Assembly: GCA_018268955.1 (NCBI GenBank)
Contig: JAFDVO010000010.1
Coordinates: forward strand, 37,246-101,245
Reading direction: 5' to 3'
DNA length: 64,000 nucleotides
Source: Acidobacteriota bacterium
GTDB taxonomy: Bacteria > Acidobacteriota > Vicinamibacteria > Vicinamibacterales > CAVVIG01
In this document: piece after piece, positions 38,097 to 47,919 of the stretch
Layout of the letters: every line of letters begins with the position of its first letter
Position numbering within the stretch: position 1 is the stretch's first letter
Made by a program: the position numbers and the translations under genes
Notes under the pieces: generated by a model
The model's input: the letters and a program-made list of their open reading frames with translations, nothing else
Database searches by the model: none
Told to the model about the DNA's origin: nothing

Positions 38097-40346
38097 ATGC
38101 GAAATCCGGAACGGTCCTACGGCACGCTCCCGACCGAGCACCTGCACAGCGAGAAGCATGCGATGGACTACATCCGCGTGCTCTACAAGCGGCGGTGGAT
38201 CGCGGTCCCCGTCTTCCTGCTCGTCTTCGTCGTCGGCGCCATCAACGCCGTGAGGCAGACGCCGGTGTACGAGAGCCGCGTCCAGCTCCTGATAGAGAAG
38301 GACGCACCCAACGTCGCGACACTCGACCAGATGTTCCAGTCGCAGGACGCCTGGATGTCCGACGACTTCTACCAGACGCAGTACCGCATCCTCCAGAGCC
38401 GATCGCTCGCCAAGCGCACGCTCGATGCGATGAAGCTGTGGGATGCACCTCGGCTGGGGAACGGGCCTGAGCCCCACGGCACGATCAGCCTTCTCGGCCT
38501 GCTGATGTCCGGCGCATCGAGCACGGCCGGCTTCGTGAAGGCGATCTTCTCCAGCGAACCGCCGGCGCCCGAACGGGCGGCGAGCGAGCCGCGTGAGAAC
38601 GAGACGGCTGCCCAGTCCGCGCGCATCGACGAGTTCCTCTCTGGGCTGGCGATCCTGCCGGTGCGGAACAGCCGCATCGCGGAGGTCCGGTATGCATCGA
38701 CCGACCCGGTGTTCGCTGCAGCCGCGGCCAACGCGGTCTCGAAGGCCTACATCCAGCAGAACATGGAGCTGAAGTTCAACAGCTCCAAGGAAGCGGCGGA
38801 CTGGCTCAGCCAGCAGCTGGCGGAACAGCGAAAGGCGGTGGAAGCCAGCGAGGCGGCGCTGCAGTCCTTCAAGGAGAAGAACGGCACGATCTCCATCGCC
38901 GACTCGGGCTCGAACATCGTCGTCGCGCGACTGACCGACCTGAATGCCGCGCTGACCAAGGCCAAGACGGACCGGATCAACAAGGAATCGCTTTACAACC
39001 AGGTGAAGGCTGCTGAAGGGACCGGCGCGATCGACTCGCTGACGGTGGTGCTGTCGAACGACTTCATCCAGAAGCTGCGGACCGACCTGACCGACCTCCA
39101 GCGGCAGCAGGCACAGCTCGCCGAGCGGTACGGCCCTCGTCACGCCGAGATGATCAAGATCCACACGGCGATCGAGAGCGCCGACGCCAAGCTGCGGCTC
39201 GAAATCCAGAAGGTGGTCGAGTCGGTCAAGAGCGAGTACCAGGCCGCCCTGTCCGAGGAGCGCAGCCTGCAGTCAGCACTCGACACGCAGAAGTCCGAGG
39301 CGCTCAACCTGAATCGCAGGGGGATTGAAGCCAGCGTGCTCCAGCGGGAACTCGAGAGCAACAGGCAGATCTACGAGAGCCTGCTGCAGCGCACCAAGGA
39401 GACGGACATCTCGAGCGAGCGGCGCTCGACCAACGTGCGCGTCATCGATGAAGCCGAAGTCCCTCGCGCGCCGGCGTCGCCGAACGTACCCAGGGACCTC
39501 CTGGTGTCCTTCCTGACCAGCCTGATCCTCGCGGTCGGGCTCGCCTTCCTCTTCGAGCAGATGGACAACCGGATCAGGACGCCGCAGGAGATGAAGGCGC
39601 TGCTGCACGTGCCCTTCCTCGGCATGGTCCCGACAGTGTCCCGCGAGAAGGACGCGCCGGCCCCGCTCCTCAGCGGCGCTGTCGCGCCCAACTTCGCGGA
39701 GGCCATGAAGACGGTTCGGACCAACGTGCTGTTCTCGTCCGCCGACGAGGGCCTGCGCACGGTCGTCGTGACCAGCGCCGGGCCTGGTGAAGGCAAGAGC
39801 GTGGTCGCCGCGAACCTTGCCATGGCCATCGCGCAGGCCGGCCAGCGCGTGCTGCTCGTCGACGCGGACATGCGCCGTCCGCGGGTCCACGAGATGTTCC
39901 AGGTGCCGCAGGACCCGGGGCTCTCGAACGTGCTCACGGGCAACGCCAAGACGCCGGATGCCGTGCACCGCACCACCGTCCCGGGCCTGTGGGTTCTCAC
40001 GTCCGGCTACATCCCGCCGAATCCCGCGGAGCTTCTGGGATCGCGCCGCTACCTGGACTTCACGGCCTCACTCGACAACCGGTTCGATTGGGTGATTGTC
40101 GACACGCCGCCGGTGCTCGCGGTCACCGACAGCGCCGTCGCAGGCCGCCATTCGTCGGGTGTGCTCTTCGTGGTGGCGTCGGACAAGACAAGTCGGCACG
40201 CGGCCAGCGAGGCGCTTGCGCAACTCGACTCGGCTGGTGTCCACGTCGTCGGCGCGGTGCTCAACCGCGTCGACCTGATCAAGCACCCGTACTACTACTC
40301 CTCCTACTACAGGAAGGAGTACTCGAAGTACTACGCCAAGGCGTGA
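38097..40346 (+). CDS. Wzc-like chain-length regulator and tyrosine autokinase
   Basis: This 749-residue inner-membrane co-polymerase has a first helix after YKRRWIAVPVFLLVFVVGA, a large periplasmic helical domain (about 60-465), a second helix (LLVSFLTSLILAVGLAFL) and a cytoplasmic BY-kinase domain. The kinase has Walker A SAGPGEGKS (about 560), Walker A' LLVDADMRRP and Walker B VIVDTPP. It ends in a tyrosine cluster HPYYYSSYYRKEYSKYYAKA, the autophosphorylation tail. It controls polymer length and export through cycles of phosphorylation. No Wzb-type phosphatase is in the window. Confidence 0.95.
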   Translation: MRNPERSYGTLPTEHLHSEKHAMDYIRVLYKRRWIAVPVFLLVFVVGAINAVRQTPVYESRVQLLIEKDAPNVATLDQMFQSQDAWMSDDFYQTQYRILQSRSLAKRTLDAMKLWDAPRLGNGPEPHGTISLLGLLMSGASSTAGFVKAIFSSEPPAPERAASEPRENETAAQSARIDEFLSGLAILPVRNSRIAEVRYASTDPVFAAAAANAVSKAYIQQNMELKFNSSKEAADWLSQQLAEQRKAVEASEAALQSFKEKNGTISIADSGSNIVVARLTDLNAALTKAKTDRINKESLYNQVKAAEGTGAIDSLTVVLSNDFIQKLRTDLTDLQRQQAQLAERYGPRHAEMIKIHTAIESADAKLRLEIQKVVESVKSEYQAALSEERSLQSALDTQKSEALNLNRRGIEASVLQRELESNRQIYESLLQRTKETDISSERRSTNVRVIDEAEVPRAPASPNVPRDLLVSFLTSLILAVGLAFLFEQMDNRIRTPQEMKALLHVPFLGMVPTVSREKDAPAPLLSGAVAPNFAEAMKTVRTNVLFSSADEGLRTVVVTSAGPGEGKSVVAANLAMAIAQAGQRVLLVDADMRRPRVHEMFQVPQDPGLSNVLTGNAKTPDAVHRTTVPGLWVLTSGYIPPNPAELLGSRRYLDFTASLDNRFDWVIVDTPPVLAVTDSAVAGRHSSGVLFVVASDKTSRHAASEALAQLDSAGVHVVGAVLNRVDLIKHPYYYSSYYRKEYSKYYAKA

Positions 40347-40368
40347 TCAGAAGTCGGACTCCCACGCC

Positions 40369-41895
40369 ATGAGCTCACTGCAGGCGGGCACGGCTGCGGT
40401 CGACGTGGCCGCCGCGCCGCCCGGGCTCGCGCACAAGGCGAGGGAGGCGGTCGCGTGGACGGCCGGGTTCACGATCTTCCAGGACCTGCTGCAGTTCGGC
40501 GTGACGCTCACGTTGACGCGGCTCCTGCCGCCTGAGGCGTACGGGAAGTTCACGCTCGTGAACACGATGATCGGGTTCTTCACGGTCATCTCCTACCGCG
40601 AAATCCTCAACCACACGCTCCAGGTCCGCTCGGACGCGGACACCCACTACCAGGTGCACTTCACGGCCGGGCTGTTCATCCAATCGGCCCTGTTCCTCAC
40701 GACGAACCTCGTTGCGCTCGGAATGCGGTTGTCACCACGCTACGCACCAGCCGCTCCGTACCTTCACCTGATGTCGCTCCTGCTCCCGCTCGACCTCGTG
40801 TGCGAGTTCCGGGTCAAGATGCTCGAGCGGCAACTCGACTGGCGGCGACTTCGGACGCTGCACGCCATCGGCTTCGGGAGCGGTGCGTCCCTCGCCGTGG
40901 CAATGGGCCTCCTCGGGTTCGGCGCCTGGTCGCTCTTCGTCCCGGCCCTGACGATGTCGCTGCCATTCGCGTGGGACCTCTTCGTGGTCGAACGCTGGCG
41001 ACCCACGTGGGAGTGGGACACCGCGAAGTATGCGCCGGCGTGGCGGTTCGGGATTCGCCGCATCGGGAGCGGCAGCCTGGTGTCGATCTCGTCGATGGCG
41101 GAAGGCATGCTCCTGACACGCGCGGTGGGCTTCACCGAGCTGGGCGTCTACAACCGCGCGATCGGCCTTGCTGCCCTGTCCTGCCAGCGCATGGCGAGCC
41201 TCTTCCTGGGATCGGTGTATCCCGTGTTGACGCGCGTGCCCCTCCGCTCTGACGCCTATCGGAGGGCCAGCGCGCTGGTCGTCCGAACAGTCACGTGGGT
41301 GACCATCCCGCTCGCCGCCGGCTTGAGCATCACGGCGGAGCCCACCATCACGCTGTTGTACGGCGTGAAGTGGCTGGCCGCCGCGCCGCTGCTGCCGGCG
41401 GCGCTCGCACTCACAACGCTCCTGGCGATCGTCCAGAGCGGATACACGCTGCTGCTCGCGCACCAGCGAGCCAACCGCTGCCTCGCAGCCGATGTCATGC
41501 GGCTGGTGGGCACCCTGCTCGCGCTGGTGTTCGTCACGCCGTACGGCCTGCGCGCATACCTGGCCTCCCTGATTGCGCTGCAACTCGTCATCGCTGTCGT
41601 CACGCTGGCCTGGCTGCATGCGGACAGGGCTGTCAGTGCGACCGGAATCGCAGCAGGCATCGGCCCCTCGGTCGCTTCCACGTGTGCGTCTCTTGCCATC
41701 GTCCTGCTGGTGACGCGCGCCCTTGGCGTGCCGACCGGTTCGGTATCGAGCGGGCTCGCGACTGGCGCCCTGTTCATGGGGCTCTACGCGCTGACCCTCC
41801 GGACCTGCTTCTCGAAGCCGCTCTACGAACTCCTATGCCAGTTCCCGAGGCGAGACCAGTTGCTGGCCCTGCTCCGGTATTCCCCGGCAGCGTAG
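40369..41895 (+). CDS. Polysaccharide flippase (Wzx-like, MOP superfamily)
   Basis: This 508-residue membrane protein has about 12-14 predicted helices. The N-terminal GFTIFQDLLQFGVTLTLTRLLPPEAYGKFTLVNTMI is typical of MOP-type lipid-linked oligosaccharide flippases. It should move undecaprenyl-linked repeat units across the inner membrane. The WRPTWEWDTAKYAPAWRFGIRRIGSG segment matches the loop between helices six and seven in the related lipopolysaccharide biosynthesis proteins. It follows the Wzc-like gene by 22 nt. Confidence 0.9.
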   Translation: MSSLQAGTAAVDVAAAPPGLAHKAREAVAWTAGFTIFQDLLQFGVTLTLTRLLPPEAYGKFTLVNTMIGFFTVISYREILNHTLQVRSDADTHYQVHFTAGLFIQSALFLTTNLVALGMRLSPRYAPAAPYLHLMSLLLPLDLVCEFRVKMLERQLDWRRLRTLHAIGFGSGASLAVAMGLLGFGAWSLFVPALTMSLPFAWDLFVVERWRPTWEWDTAKYAPAWRFGIRRIGSGSLVSISSMAEGMLLTRAVGFTELGVYNRAIGLAALSCQRMASLFLGSVYPVLTRVPLRSDAYRRASALVVRTVTWVTIPLAAGLSITAEPTITLLYGVKWLAAAPLLPAALALTTLLAIVQSGYTLLLAHQRANRCLAADVMRLVGTLLALVFVTPYGLRAYLASLIALQLVIAVVTLAWLHADRAVSATGIAAGIGPSVASTCASLAIVLLVTRALGVPTGSVSSGLATGALFMGLYALTLRTCFSKPLYELLCQFPRRDQLLALLRYSPAA

Positions 41896-41939
41896 CGACC
41901 CGCGACGGACTGCACCCGACGGCCGGCAGGCTGAGTGGC

Positions 41940-43106
41940 GTGCGCGTCTTCGTGCTGCTGCTGAACGTGACGTTCTTCGGCAGCGAGCGGCTCATGGTGC
42001 GGACGGCACAGGCGTTCAAGGAGGATGGCGCAGACGTCCTCGTCGCCACGTGTGACTGGGAATTCGGGGCGATCCGCCGCGAGCTGTCGCGGCGGTCAAT
42101 CGCGTATTCCGATATCGTCATGCGGGGTCACTTCACGAAACACGGCGGACCGAGACGCGTGGCACGTCTCTGGTTCGAGGCATTCCGATCGGCCCTTCGC
42201 CTGGTGCGAACCGCGCTCAGGTTCGCGCCAACGCACATCGTGATCCCTGACGAGACGATCCTGCTGTACGCAATCCCGGCGTTGCTCCTCAGGGGACGGA
42301 CAGTCGCGGTGTATGTGCCTGCCACCCCGCCTGACGCCGAACGCGCAGCTCGTTCGTTGCCGTACCGCCTGTTCCTCCGGTACGTCATGGGGCGCCTCGT
42401 CGACGTCATCATCGCGAACTCACGCTACACGATTGGGCAGCTGCGCCCGCACCTGCCCGGCGATACCGACATCCGCCTCGTGCCATGCTGCGTCCCGGCC
42501 CGCGAAGAGGCTGGCCAGGATGCAGTGCTCGAGACAATCGACCCACGCAGGTTCAACGTGGTGTTCGTCGGCAGGCTCAGTCAACAGAAGGGCGTCGACC
42601 TGCTCATCGACGCTGCACGTCAGCTGGCCGCGACACATCCGGACGTTGACGTCCTCCTCGCCGGCCCCAGCTCCGGCACTGACGAGGAGCTCGCGTGGCG
42701 CACCCGCGTGAACGACGAGGGGCTCGGAGAACGCGTCCGGTTCATCGGAGGCATCACGGACGTCCCACGCCTGTTGCGGCTCGCGTCAGTGCACGTCATG
42801 CCATCGCGCTGGGCGGAATCGTTCGGCCTGGTCGTGCTGGAAGCGAAGAACGCCGGTGTGCCATCAGTGGTGACACCCGCAGGGGCACTGGCGGAGCTTG
42901 TCCGTCATAAGGTGGACGGCTTCGTCTGCCGCGACGTGTCTGCAGAAGCGCTGGTGGAAGGCATCGAGTTCTTCCTGCGTGACCGCGCCGCGCGTGCGGC
43001 GGCCGGCGACGAGGCGGCAGCGTCAGCAGGCGCGTATGGGATCGACCGCTTCAAAGACCAGTGGGCCAGTGTCCTGGCTCCGGGCCAGACCGACGCGCGT
43101 GGCTGA
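41940..43106 (+). CDS. GT4 glycosyltransferase (1)
   Basis: This is a 388-residue cytoplasmic GT-B enzyme. It opens with VRVFVLLLNVTFFGSERLM and carries VVFVGRLSQQKGVDLLIDAAR in the C-terminal nucleotide-sugar domain. The donor-site loop is SRWAESFGLVVLEAKNAGVPSVV, with the GT4 E-x7-E motif. The start is uncertain: GTG at this position leaves 44 nt after the flippase gene, while an ATG 35 codons upstream would overlap it. The sugar cannot be predicted. The next gene starts before this one stops. Confidence 0.85.
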   Translation: MRVFVLLLNVTFFGSERLMVRTAQAFKEDGADVLVATCDWEFGAIRRELSRRSIAYSDIVMRGHFTKHGGPRRVARLWFEAFRSALRLVRTALRFAPTHIVIPDETILLYAIPALLLRGRTVAVYVPATPPDAERAARSLPYRLFLRYVMGRLVDVIIANSRYTIGQLRPHLPGDTDIRLVPCCVPAREEAGQDAVLETIDPRRFNVVFVGRLSQQKGVDLLIDAARQLAATHPDVDVLLAGPSSGTDEELAWRTRVNDEGLGERVRFIGGITDVPRLLRLASVHVMPSRWAESFGLVVLEAKNAGVPSVVTPAGALAELVRHKVDGFVCRDVSAEALVEGIEFFLRDRAARAAAGDEAAASAGAYGIDRFKDQWASVLAPGQTDARG

Positions 43107-44166
43107 AGACCTTCGTATCGCCGTTCTTGCCGACCCCCACCTGCCGGTTCCTCCGACGCTGTACGGCGGAATCGAGCGGGTCATCTACCTGCTGGTCGAG
43201 GAGCTCCGACGGAGAGGGCACGACGTCGTCCTGTTCGCGCATCCAGAGTCGCGGGTGTCATGCGAACTCGTCCCCTATCCTCGGGCATCGAGCAACTCGC
43301 GTGCGGACCTCGCCCGCAACGCCGCAGTGATCGCGCGTCGTCTCCTGTCGCGCCCCGTCGACGTGATTCACAGTTTCGGGCGCATGGCGGCGATGACGCC
43401 GCTGGCTTTCACCGGCGCGCGCAAGTTCATGAGCTACCAGCGCCCCATCGCCCCGGCGAGCATCCGGCGTGCACGTCGGATTTTCGGTGAACGGCTCGAG
43501 TTCACGGCCTGCGGCGAGCACATGACCGCTGAGGTACGACACATCGGTCGATGGCACGTCATCCCGAACGCCGTCCCAACGGACACCTTTCGCTTTGCCC
43601 CAGTGGTGGGCGACCATGCGCCCGTCGCGTTCCTCGGCCGCTTCGACGCCGAGAAAGGTGCGCACCTCGCCATCGCCGCAGCGCGACGGGCGGGCAGGCG
43701 CATCCTCGTGGCCGGAAATGTCGGCACGCAGCCGGACTACTTCGAGCGAGAGCTCAAGCCTCTCCTCGACCTCGAGGGCGTCACCTACATCGGGCCCGTG
43801 GACGATGCACGGAAGAACGAGATGCTCGGGCAGTGTGCGGCATTCCTGATGCCCATCACGTGGGACGAGCCGTTCGGGATCGTCATGGCCGAAGCACTCG
43901 CCTGCGGAACGCCAGTCATCGGATTTCGGCGTGGCTCAGTGCCGGAGGTGGTGCGACACGGAACGACCGGCTTCGTCGTCGACGATCTCGACGGCATGGT
44001 CACCGCGATCGGCAGAGTGGACGTCCTCGATCGATCGGCATGCCGACGGGACGCCGAAACACGGTTCAGTCCGGATGCGGTCGTGAGCGCCTACGAAGCT
44101 CTCTATCGCGACGCCGTCCGACACAGCACGCGAGCCGAGGCTGTGCCCCTGTCCACGACACGATGA
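43099..44166 (+). CDS. GT4 glycosyltransferase (2)
   Basis: This 355-residue GT-B enzyme has an N-domain with PPTLYGGIERVIYLLVEELRRRGHDVVLFAH, as in GT4 enzymes that recognise lipid-linked acceptors. The C-domain contains VAFLGRFDAEKGAHLAIAAARR and ITWDEPFGIVMAEALACGTPVIGFRRGSVPEVV, with both catalytic-site glutamates. The GTG start overlaps the previous stop by eight bases, and its stop overlaps the next ATG as ATGA. The enzyme probably adds one sugar of the repeat unit. Confidence 0.88.
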   Translation: MAEDLRIAVLADPHLPVPPTLYGGIERVIYLLVEELRRRGHDVVLFAHPESRVSCELVPYPRASSNSRADLARNAAVIARRLLSRPVDVIHSFGRMAAMTPLAFTGARKFMSYQRPIAPASIRRARRIFGERLEFTACGEHMTAEVRHIGRWHVIPNAVPTDTFRFAPVVGDHAPVAFLGRFDAEKGAHLAIAAARRAGRRILVAGNVGTQPDYFERELKPLLDLEGVTYIGPVDDARKNEMLGQCAAFLMPITWDEPFGIVMAEALACGTPVIGFRRGSVPEVVRHGTTGFVVDDLDGMVTAIGRVDVLDRSACRRDAETRFSPDAVVSAYEALYRDAVRHSTRAEAVPLSTTR

Positions 44167-45416
44167 CTCGTGTCTGCCTGGTCACGACCGGTCAGCCTTC
44201 GACGAATCCACGATTGGTCAAGGAGGCCGATGCCCTTGTGGAGGCCGGGTACGACGTGCGGGCCATCGGGGCGTTCTGGGCGCCGTGGGCACTCGAGACC
44301 GACCCCGGCCTGATGGCGACCCGCCGCTGGACCTTCGGGATGATCGACTGGCGGAAGGAGCGTTCGTCGGTAATCTTTCATGGCAGCAGGGTACGGCACT
44401 GGCTGGCGAGACGTGCCGTTGGCTCGCCGTTCGAAAAGGTGCTCACGGCCGCTGCGGTGCTGGCGCGCGTGGGTCCGGAACTGGCGCGTGCCGCGGCGGC
44501 AGCCGAAGCCGAGCTCTACGTTGCACACAATCTCGGCGCGCTTCCCGCGGCGATCCACGCTGCGCGCGCTCATGATGCGCGGACGGGATTCGACGCCGAG
44601 GACTTCCACAGCGGACAGCTGCCCGTCGGGTCCCCGCTCGCTCGATACACAGCGCGGGTCGAACGTTCGCTGCTGCCCATGTGTGACTACGTCACCGCCG
44701 CATCGCCGGGGATCGCCGAGGCCTACGAGGCCGAGTGCGGCATCGGCCTGCCCCCCACCGTGCTGAACGTGTTCCCGCTGGCAAGCCGACCGGCCCACTT
44801 CCGGGAGCCCGACCCGCAGGCGCCGGTCCGGCTCTACTGGTTCTCGCAGTCCATCGGTCCCGATCGTGGCCTCGAGACCGCCGTGCACGCCGTGGGTCTT
44901 TGCCAGCGGCACGGAGTCGAACTGCACGTCCAGGGCGCGCCACTCCTCGGGTACGATCGCGTCCTGCGGGAACTGGCCATTCGAGTGGGCCTGCCTCAGT
45001 CGGCGCTGCACATCCATCCGCCGGACGCCCCAGATGCCATGGTGCAACGCGCGGCTGGCTACGACATCGGACTCGCGATCGAACCGCTCGCCGGCAAGAA
45101 CAACGACCTCGCGCTCTCGAACAAGGTCTTCACCTACCTGTTGGCAGGCTGCGCCGTGGCGGCGACCCGTACGCACGGACAGGCGCGGCTGCTTCCGCAG
45201 CTCGGTGATGCGGCAGTCGGGTGTGCGCCGAACGATGCCGCGTCACTCGCGGCCGCCCTGGAGCCATGGCTGGCGGATCGCGCACGGCTGCTTGGCGCAC
45301 GGCGGATGGCGTGGGCGCTTGGCGAGTCGACCTTCAACTGGGACCGCGAAAAGCTCGTGCTGCTTGGTGTGGTGAAGAAGGCGCTCGAACACCCCAACGT
45401 CAGGCGCTCGGCATAG
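44163..45416 (+). CDS. Glycosyltransferase of GT4-like type (3)
   Basis: This 417-residue protein has an N-domain starting TRVCLVTTGQPSTNPRLVKEADALVEAGYDV, typical of GT4-like exopolysaccharide transferases. AHNLGALPAAIHAA and FDAEDFHSGQ follow, a form with an early acidic pair also found in the family. The C-domain has VRLYWFSQSIGPDRGLETAV and LAIEPLAGKNNDLALSNKVFTYLLAGCAVAATRT. The E-x7-E motif is altered (the N-K-V-F-T-Y-L-L-A-G form), as in GT4-like enzymes with processive neighbours. The start overlaps the previous stop (ATGA). Confidence 0.78.
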   Translation: MTRVCLVTTGQPSTNPRLVKEADALVEAGYDVRAIGAFWAPWALETDPGLMATRRWTFGMIDWRKERSSVIFHGSRVRHWLARRAVGSPFEKVLTAAAVLARVGPELARAAAAAEAELYVAHNLGALPAAIHAARAHDARTGFDAEDFHSGQLPVGSPLARYTARVERSLLPMCDYVTAASPGIAEAYEAECGIGLPPTVLNVFPLASRPAHFREPDPQAPVRLYWFSQSIGPDRGLETAVHAVGLCQRHGVELHVQGAPLLGYDRVLRELAIRVGLPQSALHIHPPDAPDAMVQRAAGYDIGLAIEPLAGKNNDLALSNKVFTYLLAGCAVAATRTHGQARLLPQLGDAAVGCAPNDAASLAAALEPWLADRARLLGARRMAWALGESTFNWDREKLVLLGVVKKALEHPNVRRSA

Positions 45417-46703
45417 ATGCCCGGTCGCGTGCTGATCGTGTCGCCGCACTTTCCCCCGGTGAATGCGCCGGACATGCAGCGCGTTCGGATGAGCCTTCCG
45501 TTCTTCCGTGAGTTCGGGTGGGAACCTGTTGTGCTCGCGGTGGGGCCCACCGAGACGGAACGGGTCGACCCTGTGCTGAACGGTACGGTGCCCGACAGCA
45601 TGCCGATTGTTCGCGTGAGCGCGCTGCCCGCCAGGCTCACCCGGCTGGTCGGCGTCGGGAATCTCGCGCTGCGCGCACTCCCCGCCCTGCACGCGGAAGG
45701 CGCACGACTGATTCGCGAACGGCAGATCGACCTGGTCTACTTCTCGACCACGATGTTCCTGGCAATGCCGCTCGGACGTATCTGGAAGCACCACCTCGGC
45801 GTGCCGTTCGTGCTCGACATCCAGGACCCGTGGCTCAGCGACTATTACGAGACGCACCCAGACGTGGCGCCTCCGCCCAAGTATCGGCTCGCCCACCGCC
45901 TGCACGCGATCCTCGAGCCATGGACGATGCGTCGCGTCGACGGCCTGGTGGCGGTCTCCGACGCGTACATCGACACCCTCCGCAGCCGATACCCGCGGAT
46001 TCCGCACGACCGCTGCGCGACCATTCCGTTTGCTGCGTCTGAGTCCGACGTGCAGTACGTCCGTACTCACCCGCAGCCCAACCCGGTCTTCAGGCGTGAA
46101 CCGAACACGCTCATGGGTGTGTCGCTCGGCCGAGGCGGTGATGACCTCGGGCCGGGCCTGCGCATCCTCTTCGAGGCGATCAGCCAGGCGGATGGATCAT
46201 TCACGACGCGCGATGTGCGGCTGCATTTCGTCGGGACGGACTATGCCCCCGATGGCCGGGCACGCAAGACAGTCGAGCCTGTCGCGGCGGCGGTTGCACC
46301 GCGGCTTTCGGTCCGGGAATCGACCGGACGCATTCCGTACTTCCAGGCACTGCAGGTGATGGAGGACGCCGACTTCCTCGTGCTCATCGGCTCGGACGAC
46401 CCGCAGTACACCGCGTCGAAGGTCTATCCATACTTGCTCTCGGGGAAGCCGCTCGTGGCGGTGGTGCACGAGCGGAGCGGACTCGTGCCGCTGCTGCGTG
46501 GCACCAACGCGCTCGTGGTCACGTTCGGCGGTCAGGACCATGCACGGGCGGTGAACACACTCGCTGAAGCGCTCCCCGCGTTCCTGCGAAGCCTGCCGTT
46601 CGCGCTCGTCATGGACGAGGCTGCGGCCCGTGCGTGTTCAGCGCGCGAGATGACGCGCGCGCAGTGCGCGCTGTTCGATCGCGTCCTCGCCGCGGCGGCC
46701 TGA
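45417..46703 (+). CDS. Glycosyltransferase of GT4-like type (4)
   Basis: This 428-residue protein begins GRVLIVSPHFPPVNAPDMQRVRMSLPFFREFGWEPVVLAV, a form seen in exopolysaccharide GT4-like transferases. The C-domain has FVLIGSDDPQYTASKVYPYLLSGKPLVAVVHERSG. It starts on the very next base after the previous stop, so it depends on the same transcript and probably on reinitiation. Which sugar it transfers is unknown. Confidence 0.78.
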   Translation: MPGRVLIVSPHFPPVNAPDMQRVRMSLPFFREFGWEPVVLAVGPTETERVDPVLNGTVPDSMPIVRVSALPARLTRLVGVGNLALRALPALHAEGARLIRERQIDLVYFSTTMFLAMPLGRIWKHHLGVPFVLDIQDPWLSDYYETHPDVAPPPKYRLAHRLHAILEPWTMRRVDGLVAVSDAYIDTLRSRYPRIPHDRCATIPFAASESDVQYVRTHPQPNPVFRREPNTLMGVSLGRGGDDLGPGLRILFEAISQADGSFTTRDVRLHFVGTDYAPDGRARKTVEPVAAAVAPRLSVRESTGRIPYFQALQVMEDADFLVLIGSDDPQYTASKVYPYLLSGKPLVAVVHERSGLVPLLRGTNALVVTFGGQDHARAVNTLAEALPAFLRSLPFALVMDEAAARACSAREMTRAQCALFDRVLAAAA

Positions 46704-46704
46704 C

Positions 46705-47919
46705 ATGCTACGACTCGCGATCGTCGCCAGCCATCCGATCCAGTACCAGGCACCCTGGTTCCGGGAACTGGCTGCACGCGTGGAACTCGAGGTCTTCTTC
46801 TGCCACAAGCAGGACGCGTCTGGCCAGGCCGACGCCGGATACGGCAAGACATTCGAGTGGGACGTGCCGCTGCTGGACGGGTACTCCAGCCAGTTCCTCG
46901 TCAACGTCTCGCGACAGCCGGGCGTGTTCACATTCGACGGCTGTGACACGCCGGAAATAGGGCAGCGGCTGGCAGCTGGTCGCTTCGATGCCTGCATCGT
47001 GAGCGGCTGGTACTTGAAAAGCTACCTGCAGGCGATCGCCGCCTGCCTGCGACTTCGCATTCCGGTCCTGCTTCGAAGCGATTCACAGCGCCCATACGAC
47101 CGCTCGCTGCTCACACGAATCGTCAAGTACCCGGCGTATCGGGCACTTCTCACGGTCGTTGCTGGCCATCTCTACCCAGGCCAGGCCAACCGGCGCTACC
47201 TGGAACACTACGGCGTCGTCCCCGATCGACTCTGGTTCGTGCCGCACTGCGTGGATGATCGGTCGTTCAGGCAGCGCGCCGACGATGCGGCGAGCAACGG
47301 TCGTGCAGCCGCGTGGCGGGACGCCTTCAGCGTGGGCGCTGACGGGGCAATCGCGTTGTTCGTGGGCCGGCTCGTCGAGGAGAAGCGGCCTGTCGATTTC
47401 ATCAGAGCGGTCGCGGCGGCTCGTCGGACGATGCGCGTGACCGGAGTGATGGCAGGTGCCGGTCCTCTGGCCGATGCGCTCCGCCAGGAGTCCGACGCGA
47501 CAGGGGCTGAGATCCGGTTCGCAGGATTCGTGAACCAGTCACAGCTCCCCGCGCTCTATGCGACGGCGGACGTCGTCGCCCTTCCAGCGCGTGAAACGTG
47601 GGGACTCGTCGCCAACGAAGCACTTGCCTGCGGCGCGTCGCTCGTCGTAAGCGACCAGACGGGGTGCGCGCCGGACCTGATCGACGGACTCACCGGCCGC
47701 GTCTTCCCGTGTGGAAACGTCGACCACATGGCGAGGACGATCGTGGACGTGTTGCAGGAGCGCAAGCGCGCTCCGCGCGCCGTGCTCGAGGCCATTCGAG
47801 CGATGAGCGACCGGTATGGCGCGAAGGCAGCCGCCGAAGCCACGGTCGCGGCCGTCACCGTAGCAGCGGGCAGAACGCCCGCGCGGCGCCGCACTGTTCT
47901 GCAATCCGTTCAGCCATGA
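46705..47919 (+). CDS. GT4 glycosyltransferase (5)
   Basis: This 404-residue enzyme begins RLAIVASHPIQYQAPWFRELAAR, a motif common in GT4 enzymes of surface polysaccharide loci. Its C-domain carries ALFVGRLVEEKRPVDFIRAVAAARR and LPARETWGLVANEALACGASLVVSDQTGCAPDLI, with the E-x7-E catalytic motif. It overlaps the polymerase-like gene at its stop (ATGA). Confidence 0.88.
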   Translation: MLRLAIVASHPIQYQAPWFRELAARVELEVFFCHKQDASGQADAGYGKTFEWDVPLLDGYSSQFLVNVSRQPGVFTFDGCDTPEIGQRLAAGRFDACIVSGWYLKSYLQAIAACLRLRIPVLLRSDSQRPYDRSLLTRIVKYPAYRALLTVVAGHLYPGQANRRYLEHYGVVPDRLWFVPHCVDDRSFRQRADDAASNGRAAAWRDAFSVGADGAIALFVGRLVEEKRPVDFIRAVAAARRTMRVTGVMAGAGPLADALRQESDATGAEIRFAGFVNQSQLPALYATADVVALPARETWGLVANEALACGASLVVSDQTGCAPDLIDGLTGRVFPCGNVDHMARTIVDVLQERKRAPRAVLEAIRAMSDRYGAKAAAEATVAAVTVAAGRTPARRRTVLQSVQP